Below, piece after piece: positions 10,760 to 23,449 of a stretch of 34,046 nt of DNA. This stretch comes from Saccoglossus kowalevskii. Lineage: Eukaryota > Hemichordata > Enteropneusta > Harrimaniidae. The position numbers and the translations under genes are program-made. The notes below the pieces were generated by a model. The model saw only the letters and a list, made by a program, of their open reading frames with translations, was not told the DNA's origin and ran no database searches. The stretch spans positions 1-34,046 of the forward strand of contig NW_003140294.1 in the NCBI RefSeq assembly GCF_000003605.2. The letters run 5' to 3'. Position 1 is the stretch's first letter. Every line of letters begins with the position of its first letter.

Positions 10760-12600
10760 TATTGAAATAAAGTCCAAGATTGTTCGGTTATGTACGTACT
10801 TATCCTGAGTGAATTCAGACCCATTTTAACACGTAGCCAGGATAATGAAATTAAACGGTACCCACCGAAAAATACACATGGTCAGAACCCTGACCAACAC
10901 AGTGAATTAAAGTCCAAGATTGGTCGGTTATGTACGTACTTATCCAGAGTGAATTCAGACCCATTTTAACATGTAGCCAGGGTATTGAAATTAAACGGTA
11001 CCCACCAAAAAATACACAGGGTCAGAACCCTGACCAACACATTGAATGAAAGTCCACGATTGGTCGGTTATGTACGTACTTATAAAGAGTGAATTCAGAC
11101 CCATTTTAACACGTAGCCAGGTTAGTGAAATTAAATGGTACCCACCGAAAAATACACAGGGTCAGAACCCTGACCAACACATTGAATTAAAGTCCACGAT
11201 TGGTCGGTTATGTACGTACTGATACAGAGTGAATTCAGACCCATTTTAACACGTAGCCAGGGTAGTGAAATTAAACGGTACCCACCGAAAAATACACAGG
11301 GTCAGAACCCTGACTAACACATTGAATGAAAGTCCACGATTGGTCGGTTATGTACGTACTTATAAAGAGTGAATTCAGACCCATTTTAACACGTAGCCAG
11401 GTTAGTGAAATTAAACGGTACCCACCGAAAAATACACAGGGTCAGAACCCTGACCAACACATTGAATTAAAGTCCACGATTGGTCGGTTATGTACGTACT
11501 TATCCAGAGTGAATTCAGACCCATTTTAACACGTAGCCAGGGTAGTGAAATTAAACGGTACCCACCGAAAAATACACAGGGTCAGAACCCTGACTAACAC
11601 ATTGAATTAAAGTCCAAGATGGTTGGTTATGTACGTACTTATCCAGAGTGAATTCAGTCCCATGTAGCCAGGGTAATGAAATTAAACGGTACCCACCGAA
11701 AAATACACAGGGTTAGAACCCTGACCAACATATTGAAATAAAGTCCAAGATTGTTCGGTTATGTACGTACTTATCCAGCGTGAATTCAGACCCATTTTAA
11801 CACGTAGCCAGGATAATGAAATTAAACGGTACCCACCGAAAAATACACATGGTCAGAACCCTGACCAACACAGTGAATTAAAGTCCAAGATTAGTCGGTT
11901 ATGTACGTACTTATCCAGAGTGAATTCAGACCCATTTTAACACGTAGCCAGGGTAATGAAATTAAACGGTACCCACCGAAAAATACACAGGGTTAGAACC
12001 CTGACCAACATATTGAAATAAAGTCCAAGATTGGTCGGTTATGTACGTACTTATCCAGAGTGAATTCAGACCCATTTTAACATGTAGCCAGGGTATTGAA
12101 ATTAAACGGTACCCACCAAAAAATACACAGGGTCAGAAACCTGACCAACACATTGAATGAAAGTCCACGATTGGTCGGTTATGTACGTACTTATAAAGAG
12201 TGAATTCAGACCCATTTTAACACGTAGCCAGGTTAGTGAAATTAAACGGTACCCACCGAAAAATACACAGGGTCAGAACCCTGACCAACACATTGAATTA
12301 AAGTCCACGATTGGTCGGTTATGTACGTACTGATACAGAGTGAATTCAGACCCATTTTAACACGTAGCCAGGGTAGTGAAATTAAATGGTACCCACCGAA
12401 AAATACACAGGGTCAGAACCCTGACTAACACATTGAATGAAAGTCCACGATTGGTCGGTTATGTACGTACTTATCCAGTGTGAATTCAGACCCATTTTAA
12501 CACGTAGCCAGGGTAGTGAAATTAAACGGTACCCACCGAAAAATACACGTGGTCAGAACCCTGACTAACACATTGAATGAAAGTCCACGATTGGTCGGTT
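10647..12600 (+). repeat. 971-bp higher-order repeat, about two copies
   Basis: The order GATGGTTGG with an 8-bp-deleted CAGTCCCATGTAGCC unit, GGGTTAG unit, GATTGTTCGG, ACACATGGTCAG, then GGTATTGAAATT and TATAAAGAG units occurs from 10647 and again from 11618. The second copy has one additional GGGTTAG unit before GGTATTGAAATT (10981 against 12092, offset 1111). A related run lies at 30700-31650. Confidence 0.82.
12546..12551 (+). other. CACGTG palindrome created by a core variant
   Basis: ACACGTGGTCAG replaces ACACAGGGTCAG, giving a CACGTG (E-box-type) hexamer and losing pairing in the first hairpin while keeping the second. The same change is at 31498-31503, offset 18952. Confidence 0.6.
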
Positions 12601-13077
12601 ATGTACGTACTTATCCAGTGTGAATTCAGACCCATTTTAACACGTAGCCAGGGTTGTGAAATTAAACGGTACCCAGCGAAAAATACACAGGGTCAGAACC
12701 CTGACCAACACATTGAATGAAAGTCCAAGATTGTTCGGTTATGTACGTACTAATCCAGAGTGAATTAAGACCCATTTTAACACGTAGCCAGGATAATGAA
12801 ATTAAACGGTACCCACCGAAAAATACACAGGGTCAGAACCCTGACCAACACATTGAATTAAAGTCCAAGATTGGTCGGTTATGTACGTACTTATCCAGAG
12901 TGAATTCAGACCCATTTTAACACGTAGCCAGGCAAGTGAAATTAAATGGTACCCACCGAAAAATACACAGGGTCAGAACCCTGACCAACACATTGAATGA
13001 AAGTCCACGATTTGTCGGTTATGTACGTACTTATCCAGAGTGAATTCAGACCCATTTTAACACGTAGCCAGGGTAGT
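12601..13077 (+). repeat. Ordinary 140-bp units, GTGAATTAAG subfamily
   Basis: About three and a half units. It contains GGGTTGTGAAATT near 12651, TACCCAGCG near 12671 and GTGAATTAAGACC near 12761, which destroys the GAATTC site. The EcoRI-less form recurs near 24619, 25647, 29719, 31719 and 33866. I see no gene. Confidence 0.85.
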
Positions 13078-14288
13078 GAAATTAAACGGTACCCACCGAA
13101 AAATACACAGGGTCAGAACCCTGACCAACACAGTGAATTAAAGTCCAAGATTGGTTGGTTATGTACGTACTTATCCAGAGTGAATTCAGACCCATTTTAA
13201 CACGTAGCCAGGGTAATGAACCAATGCATTGCCTGATATTAAATGTTAACTAACGTCTTAGAACATAAGTATAAGCATAAATGTCCACAGTTATGTCTGT
13301 AGGTGTACCTTACCTGCATGCAAAATGAAAGTCCAAGATTGGTCGGTTATGTACGTACTTATCCAGAGTGAATTCAGACCCATTTTAACACGTAGCCAGG
13401 GTAGTGAAATTAAACGGCACCCTCCGAAAAATACACAGGGTCAGAACCCTGACCAACACATTGAATGAAAGTCCAAGATTGGTCGGTTATGTACGTACTA
13501 ATCCAGAGTGAATTCAGACCCATTTTAACACGGAGCCAGGATAATGAAATTAAACGGTACCCACCGAAAAATACACAGGGTCAGAACCCTGACCAACACA
13601 TTGAATGAAAGTCCAAGATTGGTCGGTTATGCACGTACTAATCCAGAGTGAATTCAGACCCATTTTAACACGTAGCCAGGATAATGAAATTAAACGGTAC
13701 CCACCAAAAATACACAGCGTCAGAACCCTGACCAACACAGTGAATTAAAGTCCAAGATTTGTCGGTTATGTACGTACTTATCCAGAGTGAATTCAGACCC
13801 ATTTTAACACGTAGCCAGGGTAGTGAAATTAAACGGTACCCACCGAAAAATACACAGGGTCAGAACCCTGACCAACACATTGAATGAAAGTCCACGATTT
13901 GTCGGTTATGTACGTACTTATCCAGAGTGAATTCAGACCCATTTTAACACGTAGCCAGGGTAGTGAAATTAAACGGTACCCACCGAAAAATACACAGGGT
14001 CAGAACCCTGACCAACACAGTGAATTAAAGTCCAAGATTGGTCGGTTATGTACGTACTTATCCAGAGTGAATTCAGACCCATTTTAACACGTAGCCAGGG
14101 TAGTGAAATTAAACGGTACCCACCGAAAAATACACAGGGTCAGAACCCTGACCAACACAGTGAATTAAAGTCCAAGATGGTTGGTTATGTACGTACTTAT
14201 CCAGAGTGAATTCAGTCCCATGTAGCCAGGGTAATGAAATTAAACGGTACCCACCGAAAAATACACAGGGTTAGAACCCTGACCAACA
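13078..14288 (+). repeat. 1.2-kb block, copy 2 (partner of 9549-10759)
   Basis: Contains variant block 6 and the same diagnostic units as its partner. It diverges after TGACCAACA at 14288, where the partner goes on with a CATATTGAAATAAAG unit and this copy with CACAGTGAATTAAAG. Confidence 0.87.
13221..13323 (+). repeat. 188-bp variant unit, alternative 103-bp block, copy 6
   Basis: Consensus form of the block. It is followed one unit later by the GGCACCCTCCG marker also seen after copies 1 and 12. Confidence 0.95.
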
Positions 14289-14679
14289 CAGTGAATTAAA
14301 GTCCAAGATTTGTCGGTTATGTACGTACTTATCCAGAGTGAATTCAGACCCATTTTAACACGTAGCCAGGGTAGTGAAATTTAAACGGAACCCACGAAAA
14401 ATACACAGTGTCAGAACCCTGACCAACACATTGAATGAAAGTCCACGATTGGTCGGTTATGTACGTACTTATCCAGAGTGAATTCAGACCCATTTTAACA
14501 CGTAGCCAGGGTAGTGAAATTAAATGGTACCCACCGAAAAATACACAGGGTCAGAACCCTGACCAACACATTGAATTAAAGTCCACGATTGGTCGGTTAT
14601 GTATGTACTTATCCAGAGTGAATTCAGACCCATTTTAACATGTAGCCAGGGTAGTGAAATTAAACGGTACCCACCGAAA
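14289..14679 (+). repeat. 140-bp units with CACAGTGTCAG core
   Basis: About three units. GAAATTTAAACGGAACCCACG near 14378 carries both an added T and a lost C. The CGGAACCC/CACAGTGTCAG pair recurs at 16774, 17614 and 23961. I see no gene. Confidence 0.85.
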
Positions 14680-15630
14680 AATACACAGGGTCAGAACCCT
14701 GACCAACACATTGAATGAAAGTCCAAGAATGGTTGGTTATGTACGTACTAATCCAGAGTGAATTCAGACACATTTTAACACGTAGCCAGGGTAGTGAAAT
14801 TAAACGGTACCCACCGAAAAATACACAGGGTCAGAACCCTGACTAACACATTGAATGAAAGTCCACGATTGGTCGGTTATGTACGTACTTATCCAGAGTG
14901 AATTCAGACCCATTTTAACACGTAGCCAGGGTAGTGAAATTAAACGGTACCCACCGAAAAATACACAGGGTCAGAACCCTGACCAACACATTGAATTAAA
15001 GTCCACGATTGGTCGGTTATGTACGTCCTGATACAGAGTGAATTCAGACCCATTTTAACACGTAGCCAGGGTAGTGAAATTAAACGGTACCCACCGAAAA
15101 ATACACAGGGTCAGAACCCTGACTAACACATTGAATGAAAGTCCACGATTGGTCGGTTATGTACGTACTTATCCAGTGTGAATTCAGACCCATTTTAACA
15201 CGTAGCCAGGGTAGTGAAATTAAACGGTACCCACCAAAAAATACACAGGGTCAGAACCCTGACCAACACATTGAATGAAAGTCCAAGATTGGTCGGTTAT
15301 GTACGTACTAATCCAGAGTGAATTCAGACCTATTTTAACACGTAGCCAGGATAATGAAATTAAACGTTACCCACCGAAAAATACACAGGGTCAGAACCCT
15401 GACCAACACAGTGAATTAAAGTCCAAGATTGGTCGGTTACAATGTATGTACGTACTTATCCAGAGTGAATTCAGACCCATTTTAACACATAGCCAGGGTA
15501 GTGAAATTAAACTGTACCCACCGAAAAATACACAGGGTCAGAACCCTGACCAACACAATGAATGAAAGTCCACGATTGGTCGGTTATGTACGTACTTATC
15601 CAGAGTGAATTCAGACCCATTTTAACACGT
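14680..15630 (+). repeat. 0.95-kb block, partner of 7325-8275
   Basis: Same order of diagnostic units at a 7355-bp offset, including GGTTACAATGTATGTACG near 15436. Differences include AACGTTACCC near 15364 and AACTGTACCC near 15510. Confidence 0.82.
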
Positions 15631-16160
15631 ATCCAGGGTAGTGAAATTAAACGGTACCCACCGAAAAATACACAGGGTCAGAACCCTGACCAACACATTG
15701 AATTAAAGTCCACGATTGGTCGGTTATGTACGTCCTGATACAGAGTGAATTCAGACCCATTTTAACTCGTAGCCAGGGTAGTGAAATTAAACGGTACCTA
15801 CCGAAAAATACACAGGGTCAGAACCCTGACCAACACATTGAATGAAAGTCCAAGATTGGTCGGTTATGTACGTACTAATCCAGAGTGAATTCAGACCCAT
15901 TTTAACATGTAGCCAGGATAATGAAATTAAACGGTACCCACTGAAAAATACACAGGGTCAGAACCCTGACCAACACAGTGAATTAAAGTCCAAGATTGGT
16001 CGGTTATGTACGTACTTATCCAGAGTGAATTCAGACCCATTTTAACACGTAGCCAGGGTAGTGAAATTAAATGGTACCCACCGAAAAATACACAGGGTCA
16101 GAACCCTGACCAACACATTGAATGAAATTCCACGATTGGTCGGTTATATACGTACTGATC
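15631..16160 (+). repeat. Ordinary 140-bp units
   Basis: About four units without a variant block. It includes TTTAACTCGTAGCC near 15761, GGTACCTACCG near 15793 and GAAATTCCACG near 16123. I see no gene. Confidence 0.85.
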
Positions 16161-17852
16161 CAGAGTGAATTCAGACCCATTGTAACACGTAGCCAGGGTA
16201 GTGAAATTAAACGGTACCCACCGAAAACTACGCAGGGTCAGAACCCTGACCAACACATTGAATTAAAGTCCAAGATTGGTCGGTTATGTACGTACTTATC
16301 CAGAGTGAATTCAGACTCATTTTAACACGTAGCCAGGGTAGTGAAATTAAACGGTACCCACCGAAAAATACACAGGGTCAGAACCCTGACCAACACATTG
16401 AATGAAAGTCCACGATTGGTCGGTTATGTACGTACTTATCCAGAGTGAATTCAGACCCATTTTAACATGTATCCAGGGTAGTGAAATTAAACGGTAGCCA
16501 CCGAAAAATACACAGGGTCAGAACCCTGACCAACACATTGAATTAAAGTCCACGATTGGTCGGTTATGTACGTACTAATCAAGAGTGTATTCAGACCCAT
16601 TTTAACACGTAGCCAGGATAATGAAATTAAATGGTACCCACCGAAAAATACACAGGGTCAGAACCCTGACCAACACAGTGAATTAAAGTCCAAGATTGGT
16701 CGGTTATGTACATACTTATCCAGAGTGAATTCAGACCCATTTTAACACGTAGCCAGGGTAGTGAAATTAAACGGAACCCACCGAAAAATACACAGTGTCA
16801 GAACCCTGACCAACACATTGAATGAAAGTCCACGATTGGTCGGTTATGTACGTACTTATCCAGAGTGAATTCAGACCCATTTTAACACGTAGCCAGGGTA
16901 GTGAAATTAAATGGTACCCACCGAAAAATACACAGGGTCAGAACCCTGACCAACACATTGAATTAAAGTCCACGATTGGTCGGTTATGTATGTACTTATC
17001 CAGAGTGAATTCAGACCCATTGTAACACGTAGCCAGGGTAGTGAAATTAAACGGTACCCACCGAAAACTACGCAGGGTCAGAACCCTGACCAACACATTG
17101 AATTAAAGTCCAAGATTGGTCGGTTATGTACATACTTATCCAGAGTGAATTCAGACTCATTTTAACACGTAGCCAGGGTAGTGAAATTAAACGGTACCCA
17201 CCGAAAAATACACAGGGTCAGAACCCTGACCAACACATTGAATGAAAGTCCACGATTGGTCGGTTATGTACGTACTTATCCAGAGTGAATTCAGACCCAT
17301 TTTAACATGTATCCAGGGTAGTGAAATTAAACGGTAGCCACCGAAAAATACACAGGGTCAGAACCCTGACCAACACATTGAATTAAAGTCCACGATTGGT
17401 CGGTTATGTACGTACTAATCCAGAGTGTATTCAGACCCATTTTAACACGTAGCCAGGATAATGAAATTAAATGGTACCCACCGAAAAATACACAGGGTCA
17501 GAACCCTGACCAACACAGTGAATTAAAGTCCAAGATTGGTCGGTTATGTACATACTTATCCAGAGTGAATTCAGACCCATTTTAACACGTAGCCAGGGTA
17601 GTGAAATTAAACGGAACCCACCGAAAAATACACAGTGTCAGAACCCTGACCAACACATTGAATGAAAGTCCACGATTGGTCGGTTATGTACGTACTTATC
17701 CAGAGTGAATTCAGACCCATTTTAACACGTAGCCAGGGTAGTGAAATTAAATGGTACCCACCGAAAAATACACAGGGTCAGAACCCTGACCAACACATTG
17801 AATTAAAGTCCACGATTGGTCGGTTATGTATGTACTTATCCAGAGTGAATTC
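16161..17852 (+). repeat. 840-bp higher-order repeat, two tandem copies
   Basis: Six-unit block repeated directly, 16161-17000 and 17001-17852. Shared rare features are CATTGTAACACG, CCGAAAACTACGCAGGG, CAGACTCATT, CATGTATCCAGGG, ACGGTAGCC, GAGTGTATTCAG and CACAGTGTCAG. I noticed about three differences, such as GTACGTAC against GTACATAC near 16289 and ATCAAGAG against ATCCAGAG near 16579. No variant unit lies inside. Confidence 0.9.
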
Positions 17853-18334
17853 ATACCCATTTTAACATGTAGCCAGGGTAGTGAAATTAAACGGTACCCA
17901 CCGAAAAATACACAGGGTCAGAACCCTGACCAACACATTGAATGAAAGTCCAAGAATGGTCGGTTATGTACGTACTAATCCAGAGTGAATTCAGACACAT
18001 TTTAACACGTAGCCAGGGTAGTGAAATTAAACGGTACCCACCGAAAAATACACAGGGTCAGAACCCTGACTAACACATTGAATGAAAGTCCACGATTGGT
18101 CGGTTATGTACGTACTTATCCAGAGTGAATTCGGACCCATTTTAACACGTAGCCAGGGTAGTGAAATTAAACAGTACCCACCGAAAAATACACAGGGTCA
18201 GAACCCTGACCAACACATTGAATTAAAGTCCACGATTGGTCGGTTATGTACGTCCTGATACAGAGTGAATTCAGACCCATTTTAACACGTAGCCAGGGTA
18301 GTGAAATTAAACGGTACCCACCGAAAAATACACA
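17853..18334 (+). repeat. 140-bp units related to 7325-7750
   Basis: About three and a half units carrying CAGACACATT, GACTAACAC, TTCGGACCC, AACAGTACCC and CGTCCTGATACAG in the same order as 7341-7750. Confidence 0.85.
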
Positions 18335-18606
18335 GGGTCAGACCCTGACTAACACATTGAATGAAAGTCCACGATGGTCGGTTATGTACGTACTATCCAG
18401 AGTGAATTCAGACTCATTTAACATGTAGCCAGGGTAGTGAAATTAAACGGTACCACGAAAAATACACAGGGTCAGGACCTGACCAACACATGAAATTAAA
18501 GTCCACGATTGGTCGGGTATGTACGTCTGATACAGAGTGAATTCAGACCCATTTTAACACGCAGCCAGGGTAGTGAAATAAACGGTACCCACCAAAAAAT
18601 ACACAG
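18335..18606 (+). repeat. Second degraded patch with single-base losses
   Basis: Two units measure about 134 and 137 bp, nine bases short in total. Examples are CAGACCCTGAC, CGATGGTCGG, TACTATCCAG, CTCATTTAACATG, GGTACCACG, GGACCTGACC, CACATGAAATT, GTCGGGTATG, ACGTCTGATAC and GTGAAATAAACGG. Most shorten a homopolymer, as in the patch near 6 kb. Confidence 0.8.
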
Positions 18607-19136
18607 GGTCAGAACCCTGACCAACACAATGAATGAAAGTACACGATTGGTCGGTCATGTACGTACTTATCCAGAGTGAATTCAGACCCATTTTAACACA
18701 TAGCCAGGGTAATGAAATTAAACGGTACCCACCGAAAAATACACAGGGTTAGAACCCTGACCAACATATTGAAATAAAGTCCAAGATTGGTCGGTTATGT
18801 ACGTACTTATCCAGAGTGAATTCAGACTCATTTTAACATGTAGCCAGGGTAGTGAAATTAAACGGTACCCACCGAAAAATACACAGGGTCAGAACCCTGA
18901 CCAACACATTGAATGAAAGTCCACGATTGGTCGGTTATGTACGTACTTATACAGAGTGAATTCAGACCCATTTTAACACGTATCCAGGGTAGTGAAATTA
19001 AATGGTACCCACCGAAAAATACACAGGGTCAGAACCCTGACCAACACATTGAATGAAAGTCCACGATTGGTCGGTTATGTACGTACTTATCCAGAGTGAA
19101 TTCAGACCCATTTTAACACGTAGCCAGGGTAATGAA

Positions 19137-19239
19137 CCAATGCATTGCCTGATATTAAATGTTAACTAACGTCTTAGAACATAAGTATAAGCATAAATGT
19201 CCACAGTTATGTCTGTAGGTGTACCTTACCTGCATGCAA
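19137..19239 (+). repeat. 188-bp variant unit, alternative 103-bp block, copy 7
   Basis: Consensus form. It lies 468 bp before copy 8, the same spacing as between copies 2 and 3. Confidence 0.95.
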
Positions 19240-19604
19240 AATGAAAGTCCAAGATTGGTCGGTTATGTACGTACTTATCCAGAGTGAATTCAGACCCATT
19301 TTAACACATAGCCAGGGTAGTGAAATTAAACGGTACCCTCCGAAAAATACACAGGGTCAGAACCCTGACCAACACATTGAATGAAAGTCCAAGAATGGTC
19401 GGTTATGTACGTACTAATCCAGAGTGAATTCAGACACATTTTAACACGTAGCCAGGATAATGAAATTAAACGGTACCCTCCGAAAAATACACAGGGTCAG
19501 AACCCTGACTAACACATTGAATGAAAGTCCACGATTGGTCGGTTATGTACGTACTTATCCAGTGTGAATTCAGACGCATTTTAACACATAGCCAGGGTAA
19601 TGAA

Positions 19605-19707
19605 CCAATGCTTTGCCTGATATTAAATGTTAACTAATGTCTTAGAACATAAGTATAAGCATAAATGTCCACAGTTATGTCTGTAGGTGTACCTTACCTG
19701 CATGCAA
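19605..19707 (+). repeat. 188-bp variant unit, alternative 103-bp block, copy 8
   Basis: Carries CCAATGCTTTGCC instead of CCAATGCATTGCC, which breaks the CAATGCATTG palindrome, and TAACTAATGTC instead of TAACTAACGTC. The CTTTG change is shared with copies 14 and 16. Confidence 0.95.
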
Positions 19708-20234
19708 AATGAAAGTCCAAGATTGGTCGATTATGTACGTACTTATCCAGAGTGAATTCAGACCCATTTTAACACGTAGCCAGGGTAGTGAAATAAAACG
19801 GTACCCACCGAAAAATACACAAGGTCAGAACCCTGACCAACACATTGAATGAAAGTCCAAGAATGGTCGGTTATGTACATGTACGTACTAATCCAGAGTG
19901 AATTCAGACACATTTTAACACGTAGCCAGGATAATGAAATTAAACGGTACCCACCGAAAAATACACAGGGTCAGAACCCTGACCAACACAGTGAATTAAA
20001 ATCCAAGATGGGTCGCTTATGTACGTACTAATCCAGAGTGAATTCAGACCCATTTTAACACGTAGCCAGGATAATGAAATTAAACGGTACCCACCGAAAA
20101 ATACACAGGGTCAGAACCCTGACCAACACAGTGAATTAAAGTCCAAGATTGGTCGGTTATGTACGTACTTATCCAGAGTGAATTCTGACCCATTTTAACA
20201 CGTAGCCAGGGTAGTGAAATTAAACGGTACCCAC

Positions 20235-22246
20235 TGAAAAATACACAGGGTCAGAACCCTGACCAACACATTGAATGAAAGTCCATGATTGGTCGGTTAT
20301 GAACGTACTTATCCAGAGTGAATTCAGACCCATTTTATCACGTAGCCAGGGTAGTGAAATTAAACGGTACCCACCGAAAAATACACAGGGTCAGAACCCT
20401 GACCAACACAGTGAATTAAAGTCCAAGATTCGTCGGTTATGTACGTACTTATCCAGAGTGAATTCAGACACATTTTAACATGTAGCCAGGGTAGTGAAAT
20501 TAAACTGTACCCACCGAAAAATACACAGGGTCAGAACAATGACCAACACATTGAATGAAAGTCCAAGAATGGTCGGTTATGTACGTACTAATCAAGAGTG
20601 AATTCAGACACATTTTAACACGTAGCCAGGATAATGAAATTAAACGGTACCCACCGAATAATACACAGGGTCAGAACCCTGACTAACACATTGAATGAAA
20701 GTCCACGATTGGTCGGTTATGTACGTACTTATCCAGAGTGAATTCAGACCCATTTTAACACGTAGCCAGGGTAGTGAAATTAAACGGTACCCACCGAAAA
20801 ATACACAGGGTCAGAACCCTGACCAACACATTGAATTAAAGTCCACGATTGGTCGGTTATGTACGTCCTGATACAGAGTGAATTCAGACCCATTTTAACA
20901 CGCAGCCAGGGTAGTGAAATTAAACGGTACCCACCGAAAAATACACAGGGTCAGAACCCTGACCAACACAATGAATGAAAGTACACGATTGGTCGGTCAT
21001 GTACGTACTTATCCAGAGTGAATTCAGACCCATTTTAACACGTAGCCAGGGTAATGAAATTAAACGGTACCCACTGAAAAATACACAGGGTTAGAACCCT
21101 GACCAACATATTGAAATAAAGTCCAAGATTGGTCGGTTATGTACGTACTTATCCAGAGTGAATTCAGACTCATTTTAACACGTAGCCAGGGTAGTGAAAT
21201 TAAACGGTACCCACCGAAAAATACACAGGGTCAGAACCCTGACCAACACATTGAATGAAAGTCCATGATTGGTCGGTTATGTACGTACTTATCCAGAGTG
21301 AATTCAGACCCATTTTATCACGTAGCCAGGGTAGTGAAATTAAACGGTACCCACCGAAAAATACACAGGGTCAGAACCCTGACCAACACAGTGAATTAAA
21401 GTCCAAGATTCGTCGGTTATGTACGTACTTATCCAGAGTGAATTCAGACACATGTTAACATGTAGCCAGGGTAGTGAAATTAAACGGTACCCACCGAAAA
21501 ATACACAGGGTCAGAACAATGACCAACACATTGAATGAAAGTCCAAGAATGGTCGGTTATGTACGTACTAATCAAGAGTGAATTCAGACACATTTTAACA
21601 CGTAGCCAGCATAATGAAATTAAACGGTACCCACCGAATAATACACAGGGTCAGAACCCTGACTAACACATTGAATGAAAGTCCACGATTGGTCGGTTAT
21701 GTACGTACTTATCCAGAGTGAATTCAGACCCATTTTAACACGTAGCCAGGGTAGTGAAATTAAACGGTACCCACCGAAAAATACACAGGGTCAGAACCCT
21801 GACCAACACATTGAATTAAAGTCCACGATTGGTCGGTTATGTACGTCCTGATACAGAGTGAATTCAGACCCATTTTAACACGCAGCCAGGGTAGTGAAAT
21901 TAAACGGTACCCACCGAAAAATACACAGGGTCAGAACCCTCACCAACACAATGAATGAAAGTACACGATTGGTCGGTCATGTACGTACTTATCCAGAGTG
22001 AATTCAGACCCATTTTAACACGTAGCCAGGGTAATGAAATTAAACGGTACCCACTGAAAAATACACAGGGTTAGAACCCTGACCAACATATTGAAATAAA
22101 GTCCAAGATTGGTCGGTTATGTACGTACTTATCCAGAGTGAATTCAGACTCATTTTAACACGTAGCCAGGGTAGTGAAATTAAACGGTACCCACCGAAAA
22201 ATACACAGGGTCAGAACCCTGACCAACACATTGAATGAAAGTCCAC
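20235..22246 (+). repeat. 980-bp higher-order repeat, two tandem copies
   Basis: Seven-unit block repeated directly (about 20235-21214 and 21215-22194, with homology running to 22246). Each copy has GTCCATGATT, CATTTTATCACG, GATTCGTCGG, CAGAACAATGACC, ATCAAGAG, CCGAATAATACAC, CGTCCTGATACAG with CACGCAGCC, GTACACGATT with GGTCGGTCATG, and a GGGTTAG unit. I noticed about five substitutions, such as CATTTTAACATG against CATGTTAACATG near 20473. Confidence 0.9.
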
Positions 22247-23158
22247 GATTGGTCGGTTATGTACGTACTTATACAGAGTGAATTCAGACCCATTTTAACA
22301 CGTATCCAGGGTAGTGAAATTAAACGGTACCCACCGAAAAATACACAGGGTCAGAACCCTGACCAACACATTGAATTAAAGTCCATGATTGGTCGGTTAT
22401 GTACGTCCTGATACAGAGTGAATTCAGACCCATTTTAACACGTAGCCAGGGTAGTGAAATTAAACGGTACCCACCAAAAAATACACAGGGTCAGAACCCT
22501 GACCAACACATTGAATGAAAGTCCAAGATAGGTCGGTTATGAACGTACTAATCCAGAGTGAATTCAGACCCATTTTAACACGTAGCCAGGATAATGAAAT
22601 TAAATGGTACCCACCGAAAAATACACAGGGTCAGAACCCTGACCAACACATTGAATTAAAGTCCACGATTGGTCAGTTATGTACGTCCTGATACAGAGTG
22701 AATTCAGACCCATTTTAACACGTAGCCAGGGTAATGAAATTAAACGGTACCCACCGAAAAATACACAGGGTTAGAACCCTGACCAACATATTGAAATAAA
22801 GTCCAAGATTGGTCGGTTATGTACGTACTTATCCAGAATGAATTCAGACTCATTTTAACATGTAGCCAGGGTAGTGAAATTAAACGGTACCCACCGAAAA
22901 ATACACAGGGTCAGAACCCTGACCAACACATTGAATGAAAGTCCACGATTGGACGGTTATGTACGTACTTATCCAGACTGAATTCAGACCCATTTTAACA
23001 CGTATCCAGGGTAGTGAAATTAAACGGTAGCCACCGAAAAATACACAGGGTCAGAACCCTGACCAACACATTGAATGAAAGTCCAAGATTGGTCGACTAT
23101 GTACGTACTAATCCAGAGTGAATTCAGACCCATTTTAACACATAGCCAGGGTAATGAA

Positions 23159-23261
23159 CCAATGCATTGCCTGATATTAAATGTTAACTAACGTCTTAGA
23201 ACATAAGTATAAGCATAAATGTCCACAGTTATGTCTGTAGGTGTACCTTACCTGCATGCAA
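23159..23261 (+). repeat. 188-bp variant unit, alternative 103-bp block, copy 9 (first of a tandem pair)
   Basis: Consensus block, followed exactly 188 bp later by copy 10. These are the only two variant units in the window with no 140-bp unit between them. Confidence 0.95.
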
Positions 23262-23346
23262 AATGAAAGTCCAAGATTGGTCGATTATGTACGTACTTAT
23301 CCAGAGTGAATTCAGACCCATTTTAACACGTAGCCAATGTAATGAA

Positions 23347-23449
23347 CCAATGCATTGCCTGATATTAAATGTTAACTAACGTCTTAGAACATAAGTATAA
23401 GCATAAATGTCCACAGTTATGTCTGTAGGTGTACCTTACCTGCATGCAA
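23347..23449 (+). repeat. 188-bp variant unit, alternative 103-bp block, copy 10 (second of a tandem pair)
   Basis: Second member of the back-to-back pair. The 85 bp between the blocks reads TAGCCAATGTAATGAA rather than TAGCCAGGGTAATGAA. Both blocks are followed by GGTCGATTATG. Confidence 0.95.

Larger units (their letters stand above)
18607..20234 (+). repeat. 140-bp units with variant blocks 7 and 8
   Basis: About eleven units. Two 188-bp units are 468 bp apart, and CCCTCCG markers are at 19336 and 19476. A 6-bp-longer unit with TATGTACATGTACGTA is at 19872, resembling the 1222-bp repeats near 3.6 and 4.8 kb. I see no gene. Confidence 0.86.
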
